Of a stretch of DNA of 22,335 nucleotides, positions 5,559-14,476 are shown one piece after another. Source of the stretch: a virus; IMG/VR virus record IMGVR_UViG_3300032240_000637, positions 1 through 22,335 of that record; one strand, 5' to 3'. The position numbers and the translations under genes are program-made. Every line of letters starts with the position of its first letter. Position 1 is the first letter of the stretch. The notes under the pieces are model-generated. The model was not told where the DNA came from, did not search any database, and worked only from the letters and a program-made list of their open reading frames with translations.

Positions 5559-7702
5559 AATGTAATAGGTTGGTAGTTGGGAGTTTCTACTACGTACTGT
5601 TGATAATCACTCCAATCGCCTTGTCCTTTCCAAGCCCAATCAAAACTCCACTCAGTGGTCTGATTAAGATAAAATTCTTCATTTAACAATTCTTCAAACT
5701 CTTGGTGTGATCGACCTTGTTCTCCCCATACCGGCTTGGCTAATTTCCTAGCACGTTTAGCAGCGTTGCCGTCCATACGAGAATACTCTTGAGCAAAGAA
5801 CGGCCCGTGTCTATGAGATTCTCGTGGATCATTTTCTGTATCGTGGACTTGATTGAATTTAATTTTAAAATCAGCTGTCCATTTACCCGCGTCATCTATA
5901 ACAAAATGATATTCAGCCCAGTACTGTCCGGTACCAAAGTGTCCACCAAATTCTGCTGTATCCAACTCTGGAGAGAAATTAATCGTAATACTGTAACCGC
6001 CACGGGCTCGCCATAAAGTACGAAGTGTAGGCCATATTTCATTTACAAGACTGTCGGCGTAAGGGTTTATGTTTGTCTTGATAATATTATAATCGTACTT
6101 TTCATAAGTTAGGTCTTTGCGAGTAGTATCATTATTAAAAGTTAAATCATAGTGATACTTGGCAAGATCAGGACGTACCGGATAATCAATGTGCTGCTCT
6201 GGTGCAAGATTGTCAACAAGTATGTTGAAACCTTTTACACGAGTAAGCACGTGACTTCCACCTAATTTAAAATCTTTTGTAATCCAAAACCCTAGGTACT
6301 TCTGTCCTGACAGATTAAATCTATCTGGATTCTGTCCTGCGATAGTTTCCGGACCTAGACCAAAGCCCATACCTGTGCCGATATTGTTGATATTCTCATT
6401 ACGCATACGCCATAAGAATGTCATTGTGTCTGCAAAGTCTTGATATGTTTCTGTAGGAAATCCCACGATCCAATTTGTTGCTGCATAGATTCCCACACGC
6501 TTCCCATCGCGGAAGTTTTGTTCCATCTCTGCTACAGTAACACCTTTGTCAATATCATCTAACACTTTTTGACTACCGCTTTCACAACCATAGTTAAGAG
6601 CAATACATCCGCTGTCAGCAAGGTCTTGTAGATAGGCAAGATCCATACGACCATCACACCGAGCATATCCTGTCCATTTGATTTTGAGACCTTTCGCTAC
6701 AACTCCTTTAGCAAAGGCACGTAGTTCTTTTAGATTGCCATTGACTAAGCTATCAATAAACCAAATAATATCTGTACCTTTATTATAATAGAGATATTCT
6801 ATTTCAGATAATGCATCTACTGCCTGACGCTGTCGATACTTCCAAAAATGTGTTTCTTCACAGAATGTACATTTTGCTGTACAGCCGCGGCTTAGTTCAC
6901 TTAGAGCACCGTTGGGTATTTCGTAATCGTTAAAATCTATGCTGGAATAATCTGGCATAGGTAAATTATTTAAATTAATACGTTGTTCTTCTGGCTGTGT
7001 AAGATACTGCGGAGTTGAATGAGTAACCCCCGTTTCAACTTCGTCTAATATTTTTAAAATATTTTGTTCGCCCTCACCATTAACAACATAATTGTAATAG
7101 GGTTCAATTTTAAACCAACCGTGTTGTACATTGCTGCCACCAATTACTATTTTTGCATTAGGTAATTGTTTTCTAAGTTCAGTAATCAACCATTTAGTCG
7201 GTTCTTCACTAAACTGATACATTGAGAATCCAATAACATCAGGTGCGTAGTCTACAATATCCTTGATGTATTCCTTGTATTGTTCCTCAAACAACGGATG
7301 AACAAACTTATAATAATTCTCTCCCACCCATCTCCAACTACTTGCTGGATTCCATAAAGTAAAATTGACAATATTTTTTGGTTTGATATTTAATCTGTAT
7401 TCTCTGTAACATTTAGCATTAACATCTAGTATACGTGTTTGGTATCCTGCTTCTTTAGCCACTGCACTTAGACGTGCAAGGTTGAAAGGTGGAAATCGTG
7501 CAGACCATTCTGGCATCAACACTAATATTAACTTGGTATTTCTACTGGCATAATCAATAGTGACATCTGTAACATTTTTTTGAACACTGGTCTTAGCATA
7601 AGGCGCAATCGCCGCAAGCATAGCCTTGTGACGATCCTCGAGGTCAGCCGGCTTTTCTCTTGGTTCAGACTTATGTTTAAAATTTTTAAAATTAAATCCC
7701 AT
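5537..7702 (-). CDS. B12-binding-domain radical SAM protein with long C-terminal extension
   Basis: The protein has 721 residues. After a basic lead, residues ~57-220 form a cobalamin-binding-type Rossmann domain (PPFNLARLSAVAKEAGYQT, DVIGFSMYQF, KIVIGGSNVQ, YVVNGEGEQNILKIL). The radical SAM domain starts at ~268 with the [4Fe-4S] motif C274-x3-C278-x2-C281 in SRGCTAKCTFCEE, followed by WFIDSLVNGNL, ALNYGCESGSQKVLDDIDKG and IVGFPTET, all typical of B12-radical SAM enzymes (class B methyltransferases and relatives). The last ~270 residues are Trp/Tyr-rich and not recognised (GTGQYWAEYHF, ESHRHGPFFAQEYSRM). The likely reaction is methylation of an unactivated carbon or phosphorus, or a rearrangement, on a sugar or other pathway intermediate. 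ATG 7702 overlaps the upstream TGA by one base (coupled). It is the last gene of the long minus operon. Confidence 0.85.
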   Translation of the reverse strand: MGFNFKNFKHKSEPREKPADLEDRHKAMLAAIAPYAKTSVQKNVTDVTIDYASRNTKLILVLMPEWSARFPPFNLARLSAVAKEAGYQTRILDVNAKCYREYRLNIKPKNIVNFTLWNPASSWRWVGENYYKFVHPLFEEQYKEYIKDIVDYAPDVIGFSMYQFSEEPTKWLITELRKQLPNAKIVIGGSNVQHGWFKIEPYYNYVVNGEGEQNILKILDEVETGVTHSTPQYLTQPEEQRINLNNLPMPDYSSIDFNDYEIPNGALSELSRGCTAKCTFCEETHFWKYRQRQAVDALSEIEYLYYNKGTDIIWFIDSLVNGNLKELRAFAKGVVAKGLKIKWTGYARCDGRMDLAYLQDLADSGCIALNYGCESGSQKVLDDIDKGVTVAEMEQNFRDGKRVGIYAATNWIVGFPTETYQDFADTMTFLWRMRNENINNIGTGMGFGLGPETIAGQNPDRFNLSGQKYLGFWITKDFKLGGSHVLTRVKGFNILVDNLAPEQHIDYPVRPDLAKYHYDLTFNNDTTRKDLTYEKYDYNIIKTNINPYADSLVNEIWPTLRTLWRARGGYSITINFSPELDTAEFGGHFGTGQYWAEYHFVIDDAGKWTADFKIKFNQVHDTENDPRESHRHGPFFAQEYSRMDGNAAKRARKLAKPVWGEQGRSHQEFEELLNEEFYLNQTTEWSFDWAWKGQGDWSDYQQYVVETPNYQPITFYKTVEL

Positions 7703-8859
7703 CAGTTCATTGCTCGAATAAATTCAGTTTTATTTTTTAATACAGTATAATTATATTCACAGATCGCCTTTGCTTGATCTAAAAAGTATTCAAGTTCAGT
7801 TGGTAATAAGTTACACAGTCTTTCTGTTTCTTTAACAATCTTAATCATACGTTTGCCGTCATCTGTTTCAAGATCATAACTTTCGTCAATTATGCCTTCG
7901 AATGTTTTGTATCCTAACTGCTTTAGATACTGCAAGCTATTAGGAGCGGTGGCAACAATGAAAGGATGCTGCATTCCAATACATTTGAAAATCTTTTCGC
8001 TCCAGAATGGAACTCCATCGTATCCTGGTTTAGTATGATAGGTAGTTTCATTTACCAAACTAAAGTAGGTATCTAGATAATACCTGTCGGTAGAGTTAGT
8101 CTGTTCAGCACGATTAGTTACTAGATCCTCTGTATCGAGATACAACGGATCCGTATCCTGTATATCGCTATTCCTATCTAATATATCTAGTATCTCTCTA
8201 TCGCCCGAATAGTATCTTTGCATTTCGTTCCATCTACTAGGCCAGGTGTCTTGTGGGAAATCACTCTTTCCAAAACTTACATATCCTTGTTCTATTAGAT
8301 TTTTATCCTTTAGCATTGTTAACATCAACGGACGATGCAATCTCCACCGGCGATTGAAGTTAATATACTTCTTATTATACTGTTTTTTTGACAGTGTGTC
8401 TAGTGATTTCGTTAATTGGTGTGTTATAACATCCCACATCGCTTCTTCGAACAGACTGTACCATTCTACACGGATAGGCTCCTGACCTAACTGGCTCGAT
8501 AGCATTTTAACATAGTCGACCATATTGGGGACAGAGCTCATAAAGATGATCTGCCTGGCAGGTATTCCTCTCATTACAATATTATGATATATGCTGTCTG
8601 CTGATTTTAAGAAAGGTTCAAGACCGTTGTCTAATACAATAAACAGTTTACCTTTTTTTACTCGATCGATATCTTTGGCAGACATCAATTGAAATATATC
8701 GTAGCATTTAAAACTGTTGTGACAGCTAAATTGACAATACCAATAGTTAAAACTTTCACCTTTACGAGTTGTAGTTGCACGAGAAGTGGTCATTTCTAGT
8801 CTAGGATTAGATGGGTCGTATGTTATTAGATACGGACTGGGATTGTTTACGCAAGGCAT
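7702..8859 (-). CDS. Glycosyltransferase-like protein (FSEK family, copy 2)
   Basis: ATG 8859 gives 385 residues and overlaps the TAA of the upstream gene (TAATG); an in-frame TTG at 8895 would add 12 residues and a 37-base overlap, and is less likely. The C-terminal half carries the same landmarks as the proteins at 4392-5558 and 9640-10878: NRRWRLHRPLMLTML (~169-183), LVNETTY (268-274), FWSEKIF (285-291), HPFIVATAP, and LKQLGYKTFEGIIDESYDLE (~312-331). This suggests the same GT-B-like donor-binding domain. The N-terminal part differs and holds a Cys-rich patch (YCQFSCHNSFKC). No signal peptide is visible, so it should act in the cytoplasm. It sits between the SGNH hydrolase and the B12 radical SAM genes. 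The sugar donor is unknown, and assignment as a glycosyltransferase is inferred from the C-terminal motif. Confidence 0.6.
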   Translation of the reverse strand: MPCVNNPSPYLITYDPSNPRLEMTTSRATTTRKGESFNYWYCQFSCHNSFKCYDIFQLMSAKDIDRVKKGKLFIVLDNGLEPFLKSADSIYHNIVMRGIPARQIIFMSSVPNMVDYVKMLSSQLGQEPIRVEWYSLFEEAMWDVITHQLTKSLDTLSKKQYNKKYINFNRRWRLHRPLMLTMLKDKNLIEQGYVSFGKSDFPQDTWPSRWNEMQRYYSGDREILDILDRNSDIQDTDPLYLDTEDLVTNRAEQTNSTDRYYLDTYFSLVNETTYHTKPGYDGVPFWSEKIFKCIGMQHPFIVATAPNSLQYLKQLGYKTFEGIIDESYDLETDDGKRMIKIVKETERLCNLLPTELEYFLDQAKAICEYNYTVLKNKTEFIRAMN

Positions 8860-9647
8860 TATAAGATTTTTCGCTTTATTCTTTTGTTTTTCCAAGACTT
8901 GGGATCTAATTGATCAATGTTATTAGATTTACGAACCAACTCCTCCTGTAACTGTACCCATTTAAGTGTTTCCTCAGATAACACCAGTTGAGAGAATATA
9001 TTTTGAATGTATCTAAGATGCATTGCTGGGGACGGATGATAATCTATTGTATGATTTTCATTATGATACATTTTTATCTGCGGCCATTGACCGTTGCATC
9101 CTACTGTTAACAGATCCGGTTTAATCAGTTTAAGTACCGGCTCATATAAATTCATTACATCATCTAGCCCTTGAGTAGGGTCATCAGAATTATAATGATT
9201 GTATCTAGATGGACGATCAACAAATGGACTCATATTAAGCATATGATACTCACACTCCGACTTAGTTAACATATGATACGTTAAAGTTATCAATCCAAGG
9301 TCTCTAATTAAATATCCGCGAAGGTCGCTATACTTCTTAATGAATTCATCAGTATAATAATTTTGTGTATAGATATTTCCGGGAGTTTCCCATCGCTGTT
9401 TTACATAACGATCTTCTCGTGTAGTACTAGACCACATAATCATAACTAGATCGTCTTTACTAAAATTATATCGTTGGTTGGCTTCTGCTACCTGTAGAGC
9501 AATAAACTCGTTACCAGCACCGCTTTGTGCAAAGTTATAATATTCATTAACTTCTTGTCCAATTATATCTGCCCAGGTAGGCCACCAATAGTCAGTCATA
9601 CTACAACCAAACGCAAAGAATCGTTTATATTTTTTAAATTCAATCAT
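8859..9647 (-). CDS. SGNH/GDSL-type hydrolase-like protein
   Basis: The protein has 262 residues; GAGG at 9655-9658 precedes ATG 9647. Signature blocks of the SGNH esterase fold are present: the nucleophile serine S16 in FAFGCSMTDY, a Gly/Asn block in NFAQSGAGNEF (N46), and the Asp-x-His-Pro block in DYHPSPAMHLRYI (D202, H204) near the C-terminus. The order and spacing fit a small cytoplasmic esterase or acyl hydrolase. Family members often remove or move O-acetyl groups on sugars. Embedded between two glycosyltransferase-like genes, it may edit an acyl group on the same glycan. The first block reads GCSM rather than GDSx, as in other divergent members. The start overlaps the upstream gene by eight bases. 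The substrate is not known. Confidence 0.7.
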   Translation of the reverse strand: MIEFKKYKRFFAFGCSMTDYWWPTWADIIGQEVNEYYNFAQSGAGNEFIALQVAEANQRYNFSKDDLVMIMWSSTTREDRYVKQRWETPGNIYTQNYYTDEFIKKYSDLRGYLIRDLGLITLTYHMLTKSECEYHMLNMSPFVDRPSRYNHYNSDDPTQGLDDVMNLYEPVLKLIKPDLLTVGCNGQWPQIKMYHNENHTIDYHPSPAMHLRYIQNIFSQLVLSEETLKWVQLQEELVRKSNNIDQLDPKSWKNKRIKRKIL

Positions 9648-10878
9648 TAAAGTACCTCGAGGATCTATTTAATGATTCAAGTAACGAGTCTTTATGAAAA
9701 TCGCTGTTACGAGATAATGTAAAATTATGTTCTATTGTTGGCATTGATGACATTATTCTTTTAATTTTTTCATCTCTAGGCAATCGAACCCAATCTAATA
9801 AAATATTGTGTGTGGCCTGCATACGTTCTACATCATCTTCAATATCATTGTATGACGAATCTATTCCACACCAATCTGTTCTAAAACCAAGTGTTCTCAT
9901 TGCGGCCAATGTACCTGCCGATGCAAATAAAATTAACGGATGTCCTAGTGCCAGCGGCTTATAAATCTTTTCTGTAGGAAAAATAGTATCTTCATTAAAC
10001 TTAGTTTCTGTAATAACTGTTATTAAACTGTTTTTATAGATATCAATGTTGTATTGTCCGCCTGCGTTATCTTGTGACCAATCACCATCTATAAATTTAG
10101 GAAAGTTTGTTGTCATAACTATTCCGTAGTCTACTAGGTTGGTATCTGCTAGATGCACTGCTGTACGATCTAACTTGGATATTTGATTAGCACTCACTAA
10201 TCCCTTGTCTAATATCTTGTCTTTAACTAGTTTGTAAAGATGTGCTCCTCTATGCGGTCTGAATATTCTATTAAGGCTATTATAATCCGATGCATTAGGA
10301 TTTGTTACAGAATAGTTTACCACTGGCGTAGGCGGAACATCTTTATCAAAGAATACTTTTAAAAATGTATTAGAATACATAACTTCAAACAATCTCTGTT
10401 CGTTGTTTTTTATTAACCATTCGGTATATTGCTGTTCTACTTTCATATTACCTTGTAATATCAAAACAGATCCTGCTGGAAACTCTGCATTACGGATAGC
10501 ATCAGTAGTAGCTCGGAAACAATCAAAATCTTGAGACACAAACATTCCGCCTTCTTTATCACCGGCAATGACTATTCTTAATAAACGCTTACGAACTAGT
10601 TTTTTAATCTTATCTGGAATAACTGATATAATATGATCTCGCGGAGTACCTTTATCTTTTAAAACTCCGTTCCACCATTGCGGGTCGCCATTTACGTCAA
10701 TAAAATAACAGCCCGGGTCAGTAACTTCATCAACTGTAGCGATCGGAATACCGTATTCTAATAATCTATTCTTGATGATAGATCCCGGAGATACCAGCCA
10801 GAACTTGTTGTCTCCATTCTCTGTTAAATGAATCATATTAGAATCATAAAATTTTAAATTGTCAAAGTATGCTTTCAA
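9640..10878 (-). CDS. Glycosyltransferase-like protein (FSEK/PTEK family, copy 3)
   Basis: The protein has 412 residues from TTG 10878, which overlaps the preceding TGA as TTGA and has GGAG at 10887-10890 (eight-base spacer). It is the most divergent of three related proteins in the window. Shared landmarks are IFRPHRGAHLYKLV (~205-218), VITETKF (288-294), FPTEKIYKPLALGHPLILFAS (~300-320), and MRTLGFRTDWCGIDSSYND (~327-345). This C-terminal block again resembles a GT-B nucleotide-sugar-binding half. Residues 1-180 are unrelated to the other two copies and may recognise a different acceptor. It lies between a radical SAM gene and the SGNH hydrolase. No membrane segment was seen. The function is inferred only from the family resemblance. 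Confidence 0.58.
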   Translation of the reverse strand: MKAYFDNLKFYDSNMIHLTENGDNKFWLVSPGSIIKNRLLEYGIPIATVDEVTDPGCYFIDVNGDPQWWNGVLKDKGTPRDHIISVIPDKIKKLVRKRLLRIVIAGDKEGGMFVSQDFDCFRATTDAIRNAEFPAGSVLILQGNMKVEQQYTEWLIKNNEQRLFEVMYSNTFLKVFFDKDVPPTPVVNYSVTNPNASDYNSLNRIFRPHRGAHLYKLVKDKILDKGLVSANQISKLDRTAVHLADTNLVDYGIVMTTNFPKFIDGDWSQDNAGGQYNIDIYKNSLITVITETKFNEDTIFPTEKIYKPLALGHPLILFASAGTLAAMRTLGFRTDWCGIDSSYNDIEDDVERMQATHNILLDWVRLPRDEKIKRIMSSMPTIEHNFTLSRNSDFHKDSLLESLNRSSRYFND

Positions 10879-12068
10879 GAATATAACTCCGCTAACTCTG
10901 GAAATGTCTTTACAAAATGTCTGTTTCGAATTTCATCATAATGGTCGGTCACATTTAAAAATTCATTTTTTAGTTCTTCATTATAGATTGAATTTTTAAG
11001 ATGCGATAGGACATTATTAATTTGATTATCAATTGCTGGACTATAAGATACTGCTGAAAGTTTTTCTATTATTCTATTTTTTAAATCGTCATTTAAAATA
11101 CTGTAACTGTAGTAGTGCGGGTTTATCAAATTGTAAAAACTTGGACGTGATATTGTACGATCAAACAAATTATTATCGTAGATATAATTTAAAAACTCAG
11201 GTAAGGTATAGACATTAAACACAGAAATAACTGATGCAATTTCAAGTTTAATGTGCGGTGCGTGTTCTCTAATATATCTTATATTATTTTCTAACAGTGG
11301 CCAATCGGTTCCTTCACGGATATACTCGCCTCGGTCGGCCCAACTATCTAAACTGACAAACGCTTCTACTCGTGAAAAATGTTTCCAATAGTCTACTATG
11401 GATTTTCTTTTATACTCGATTGTACTTAGATTTGTACTATAACGAATACGCACATTGGTGTTGCCGGTATCGATTAAATGTTGTAGCATTTCGTAATGCT
11501 TGTCCATTAACAATGGTTCTCCGCCAGCAAAGTAAATCTCTTTAACTGTATCAATATGCGGCAATAACTGTTCATACAGGCTGTCATTATTAACACCTCC
11601 GGAGAATATAAAAACATCTCGATTAAATCCGTTTTTATTATCCTCGGTGGCCCAACTACTCGAATACGTCCCACTGCAACTGCGGCATTTAAAATTACAT
11701 ATATTGCTCCACCGAATATCCAAATACTTAAGATTCATTTCGTCTAGAGATCCGTCCGGATTTGTAAAATAGGCAAATTTATTAAACTCTTGAAAATCTA
11801 AATTCTTTACCTGACGTGAACTTTTTATACCGTTATCTTCACTATGATAACAAGCAGAACATTCATCACAGCGTTCTCCATTGAGCATCTTTAAACGCAT
11901 TGTTTTGTACTGATCGCTATTCCAGATTTCTTTTACAGTATTATTGCGAACATTACCTAAGGGCTTATTGTGATCGCCAATACAACAGGGAAGGACGCTG
12001 CCATCCGGATTGGAGTAGAAGTGTACCCAGGGCAGGATACAGAATGTCTTAGACGATGCGGCAGTCAT
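10875..12068 (-). CDS. Radical SAM protein with N-terminal SPASM/twitch-like Cys cluster (copy 1)
   Basis: ATG 12068 gives 397 residues and a 20-base overlap with the upstream gene; an in-frame ATG at 12128 would add 20 residues without a Shine-Dalgarno and is the alternative. The radical SAM motif is C124-x3-C128-x2-C131 (SNICNFKCRSCSG), followed by the SAM-binding GGEPLL motif. Before it, an extra cysteine set (C10, C28, C29, C67, C70, C73; FCILPWVHFYSNPDG, VLPCCIGD, ERCDECSACYHSE) looks like a SPASM/twitch cluster for an auxiliary Fe-S centre placed N-terminally, as in several phage proteins. Such enzymes modify peptides or sugars by hydrogen abstraction. The adjacent upstream gene encodes a relative with the same layout, so the two may act in sequence or together. 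The substrate is unknown. Confidence 0.82.
   Translation of the reverse strand: MTAASSKTFCILPWVHFYSNPDGSVLPCCIGDHNKPLGNVRNNTVKEIWNSDQYKTMRLKMLNGERCDECSACYHSEDNGIKSSRQVKNLDFQEFNKFAYFTNPDGSLDEMNLKYLDIRWSNICNFKCRSCSGTYSSSWATEDNKNGFNRDVFIFSGGVNNDSLYEQLLPHIDTVKEIYFAGGEPLLMDKHYEMLQHLIDTGNTNVRIRYSTNLSTIEYKRKSIVDYWKHFSRVEAFVSLDSWADRGEYIREGTDWPLLENNIRYIREHAPHIKLEIASVISVFNVYTLPEFLNYIYDNNLFDRTISRPSFYNLINPHYYSYSILNDDLKNRIIEKLSAVSYSPAIDNQINNVLSHLKNSIYNEELKNEFLNVTDHYDEIRNRHFVKTFPELAELYS
10887..10890 (-). promoter_or_regulatory. Shine-Dalgarno supporting the TTG start at 10878
   Basis: On the minus strand GGAG occurs eight bases before TTG 10878, within the upstream radical SAM gene. It supports the TTGA stop/start overlap as the true start. 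Confidence 0.6.
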
Positions 12069-13413
12069 AATAGAAGTTTTCCAATTCTGGGAAGGTTGCA
12101 ACAAAATCTGTGCCTCTACGGCGGTCATATTCGGTAAACCAATTAAAGAAGTCGCGTTTGCCTTCTAACAGCTTCTCGTTAGTATACTGAGTCGTTTCCA
12201 TATACTTTACAACTCTTTCAAATTTAGCGTACTCTAAGTCGTTGAATTTGCTGCGGTTTTTATCGTCTAGATTGGCTAGAATGAAGTCTAGATGGTTTTT
12301 CATATAGTTCATAAACTCATCTTTGGGCAGTATATTCATATCGTACTGCAACGGTTCTTTCAAAAACGGTGTGTCAAAGCGTATGCGTTGCCATTTGTTT
12401 TGATCGTTACCATTGTACTTTACACGCCATTCTAGAATCTTTTCTAATAGACTTTGGAAAGTTGTTACTGTTAAAATATTAAATGTAATCATAAATGTAA
12501 CTGGCAGATTAGTTTTTGTTAGGTAGGTGTCTAGATTCTTTTCCCATACAGCAATATCTAGGCCTGTTCGAATATATTCTGCAGGTTTGCCCCAAGTATC
12601 AATACTAGTAAACAGTTTAAAGTCTTTGATTTTCTTTTCACTTAATAGTTTGTTTACTTTCTCTACGAGTCGATCGATGAGGATCGGTTTGACCCCGAAG
12701 TTGCTATTAATGTTAAGCTCAAGATTAGGTTTAGGATTATTATTAAGCTCATCTAAAAGTCTCCAAGTTGATTGTTGTAGCAGCGGCTCGCCGCCAGTGA
12801 TGCGTAAAATTGTCAATGTCTTGCTAACTTCGGGCCACCAACGCCACCACGCTTCTACATAGGGATTGGTTTCTTCTTCATAGACTGTAAACCAGTTAAT
12901 ATCATTACGATGATTCTTAACCATATTATATGGTCCGAAATCTTTAATCTCTTTATGATATGCACTGCTATGTTTAGGATGACAGTAGCCGCATTTAAAA
13001 TTGCACTCGTTGCCAAAACTGATTTCAATATATTGCGGATTTACCGGAGCTAGGGGACTGGCTTTAATAGCTCCTAGTCTTTCTTCAGTATAGATACTTG
13101 CATTACGTTCTTTGCGATCGCTGATATAGTCTTCGCCCATTGCTTCGATGTTCCAACAGTAATTGCAACCACTAGGTTTTTGTCCTGCCATCATTTCAGC
13201 ACGTTGATTAATCTTTTCTTTAGTGTTATGTAATGCACTAGGATCTAATGCAATTTCTTCTAACGGAATTTTATGTGGAGCAGGATGATAACAACTATGT
13301 GTTTCTCCTGTTTGCAAATAGATAGTCGTATGATGCCATTTCGCTAGACAAAACGTAGGACTGATCTCATTCATTATAGGAATGAATTTTTGTATCCGTG
13401 CCTTGTCATCCAT
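12049..13413 (-). CDS. Radical SAM protein with N-terminal SPASM/twitch-like Cys cluster (copy 2)
   Basis: The protein has 454 residues from ATG 13413 (AAGGA upstream). It has the same architecture as its downstream neighbour: an N-terminal cysteine set (C22 in TFCLAKWHHT, C41 in HSCYHP, C83 and C86 in SGCNYCWNIE), then the radical SAM motif C137-x3-C141-x2-C144 in GNECNFKCGYCHP, and ITGGEPLLQQS for SAM binding. The core also carries LFTSIDTWGKPAEYIRTGLD, paralleling AFVSLDSWADRGEYIREGTD of the neighbour. The two are therefore diverged paralogues in tandem, with fewer auxiliary cysteines in this copy. The insert rich in Trp (EAWWRWWPEV) is specific to it. The likely role is radical modification of a glycan or peptide; no substrate can be read off. 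Confidence 0.82.
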   Translation of the reverse strand: MDDKARIQKFIPIMNEISPTFCLAKWHHTTIYLQTGETHSCYHPAPHKIPLEEIALDPSALHNTKEKINQRAEMMAGQKPSGCNYCWNIEAMGEDYISDRKERNASIYTEERLGAIKASPLAPVNPQYIEISFGNECNFKCGYCHPKHSSAYHKEIKDFGPYNMVKNHRNDINWFTVYEEETNPYVEAWWRWWPEVSKTLTILRITGGEPLLQQSTWRLLDELNNNPKPNLELNINSNFGVKPILIDRLVEKVNKLLSEKKIKDFKLFTSIDTWGKPAEYIRTGLDIAVWEKNLDTYLTKTNLPVTFMITFNILTVTTFQSLLEKILEWRVKYNGNDQNKWQRIRFDTPFLKEPLQYDMNILPKDEFMNYMKNHLDFILANLDDKNRSKFNDLEYAKFERVVKYMETTQYTNEKLLEGKRDFFNWFTEYDRRRGTDFVATFPELENFYYDCRIV

Positions 13414-14476
13414 TTAGATTTTCCTTTGCTAATTCAAATTGTTCTTTCAGCCAGTCAAAGTCATTTATCTTTGCCAACTCAGCGGGTGCGTTTTGCCAGA
13501 ACAGGCCAAAATACTTTCCTGCTATTGCACCCATATATGCGTAAGCACCGTATGGTACAGATTCATTGAGCGTGTTCCACGCTTCCAATCGCTGCTGTGT
13601 TTCTTTATCGTCTTGACGATCAATTACTCTACTGGCTAATTTACAACATTCACGGAATGCACTGCGCCAGGTACTAAATGCATCAGTATTAAATCGAGTA
13701 ACATTACTAATTTCTGGCATTGGACGAAATAGCTTTGATATGCTAGTTGTCATATCTGCTTTAGACAGATCCATATCAATAGTCATCTGCGTTGGTAATA
13801 ATTTAACTCCACCATATCCATATACTAGATCGTTCACTGGATTTTGACTTTGCCAAACATACACTGTGTTTTTTGCATTAAAATCAAAATGCGGGATTTG
13901 ATAATCAAATTTAAAACTATCTGCAATATCAGCATCAGCATCTACAACATAGAACATATCTGTGGAAACACGCTTAGCCGCTTCAATATGTGCTTGGTGT
14001 ATGCCCTTAACTCCTTGAACCCAATGTACTCGATTACCATCTATATGTGTTAGCAGTGCAGAAAAATTTGTCTCTGCAGACGGTTCATTGTACGAAATAA
14101 AAACTACGTCATATTTTCTTGGGTAACTGGCCACTGTGTCCATTTCTTTTTTATTTGTAAAGAATCTATATTCCCATTCTCGTTGCAGTATACGTGCATT
14201 CTTAGGAAATATACAGATACCGTCATAGAAGTTGCCGTTCTTAAATACGTGAACGTATTTTTCATCCCACTTAGGCACACGATAATCTAAATTAAATTCT
14301 GGGTCTAATAAAACATAATCCCATACTACCCAAAACATTTTAGTAAAAGCTCTGCGTTTTACTTCTTCAAAAGACTTTACGTTTTCTAATTTTTGTGCGT
14401 TAGGATATCTCTGCCTGAATTCTTCCCAAGCAGTATTGCTGATTGCCCCCTTACCAACATAAAAAATATCATACAT
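13406..14476 (-). CDS. GT-A-like glycosyltransferase with N-terminal extension
   Basis: The protein has 356 residues. Residues ~122-356 match the next upstream gene's product: YDVVFISYNEP, WVQGVKGIHQAHIEAA, the nucleotide-sugar/metal motif DADAD at 179-183 (FYVVDADADI), YGYGGVKLLP and STWRSAFRE. This is the layout of a GT-A glycosyltransferase, with Asp-x-Asp at the end of a hydrophobic strand. The first ~120 residues (FYVGKGAISNTAWEEFRQRYP...) are an added domain missing from the paralogue; it contains its own strand-helix pattern and may be a remnant or second Rossmann-like domain. No signal or membrane segment. ATG 14476 overlaps the upstream stop by eight bases. Donor and acceptor are unknown. 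Confidence 0.7.
   Translation of the reverse strand: MYDIFYVGKGAISNTAWEEFRQRYPNAQKLENVKSFEEVKRRAFTKMFWVVWDYVLLDPEFNLDYRVPKWDEKYVHVFKNGNFYDGICIFPKNARILQREWEYRFFTNKKEMDTVASYPRKYDVVFISYNEPSAETNFSALLTHIDGNRVHWVQGVKGIHQAHIEAAKRVSTDMFYVVDADADIADSFKFDYQIPHFDFNAKNTVYVWQSQNPVNDLVYGYGGVKLLPTQMTIDMDLSKADMTTSISKLFRPMPEISNVTRFNTDAFSTWRSAFRECCKLASRVIDRQDDKETQQRLEAWNTLNESVPYGAYAYMGAIAGKYFGLFWQNAPAELAKINDFDWLKEQFELAKENLNG

Noticed and set aside
8860-8895. TTG start at 8895 for the second GT-like gene
   Set aside because: ATG 8859 forms a TAATG junction with the upstream gene, while the TTG needs a longer overlap and has no Shine-Dalgarno.
12069-12128. ATG 12128 as start of the first twitch-like radical SAM gene
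   Set aside because: No ribosome-binding site and a long overlap; ATG 12068 is kept, though the upstream start cannot be fully excluded.
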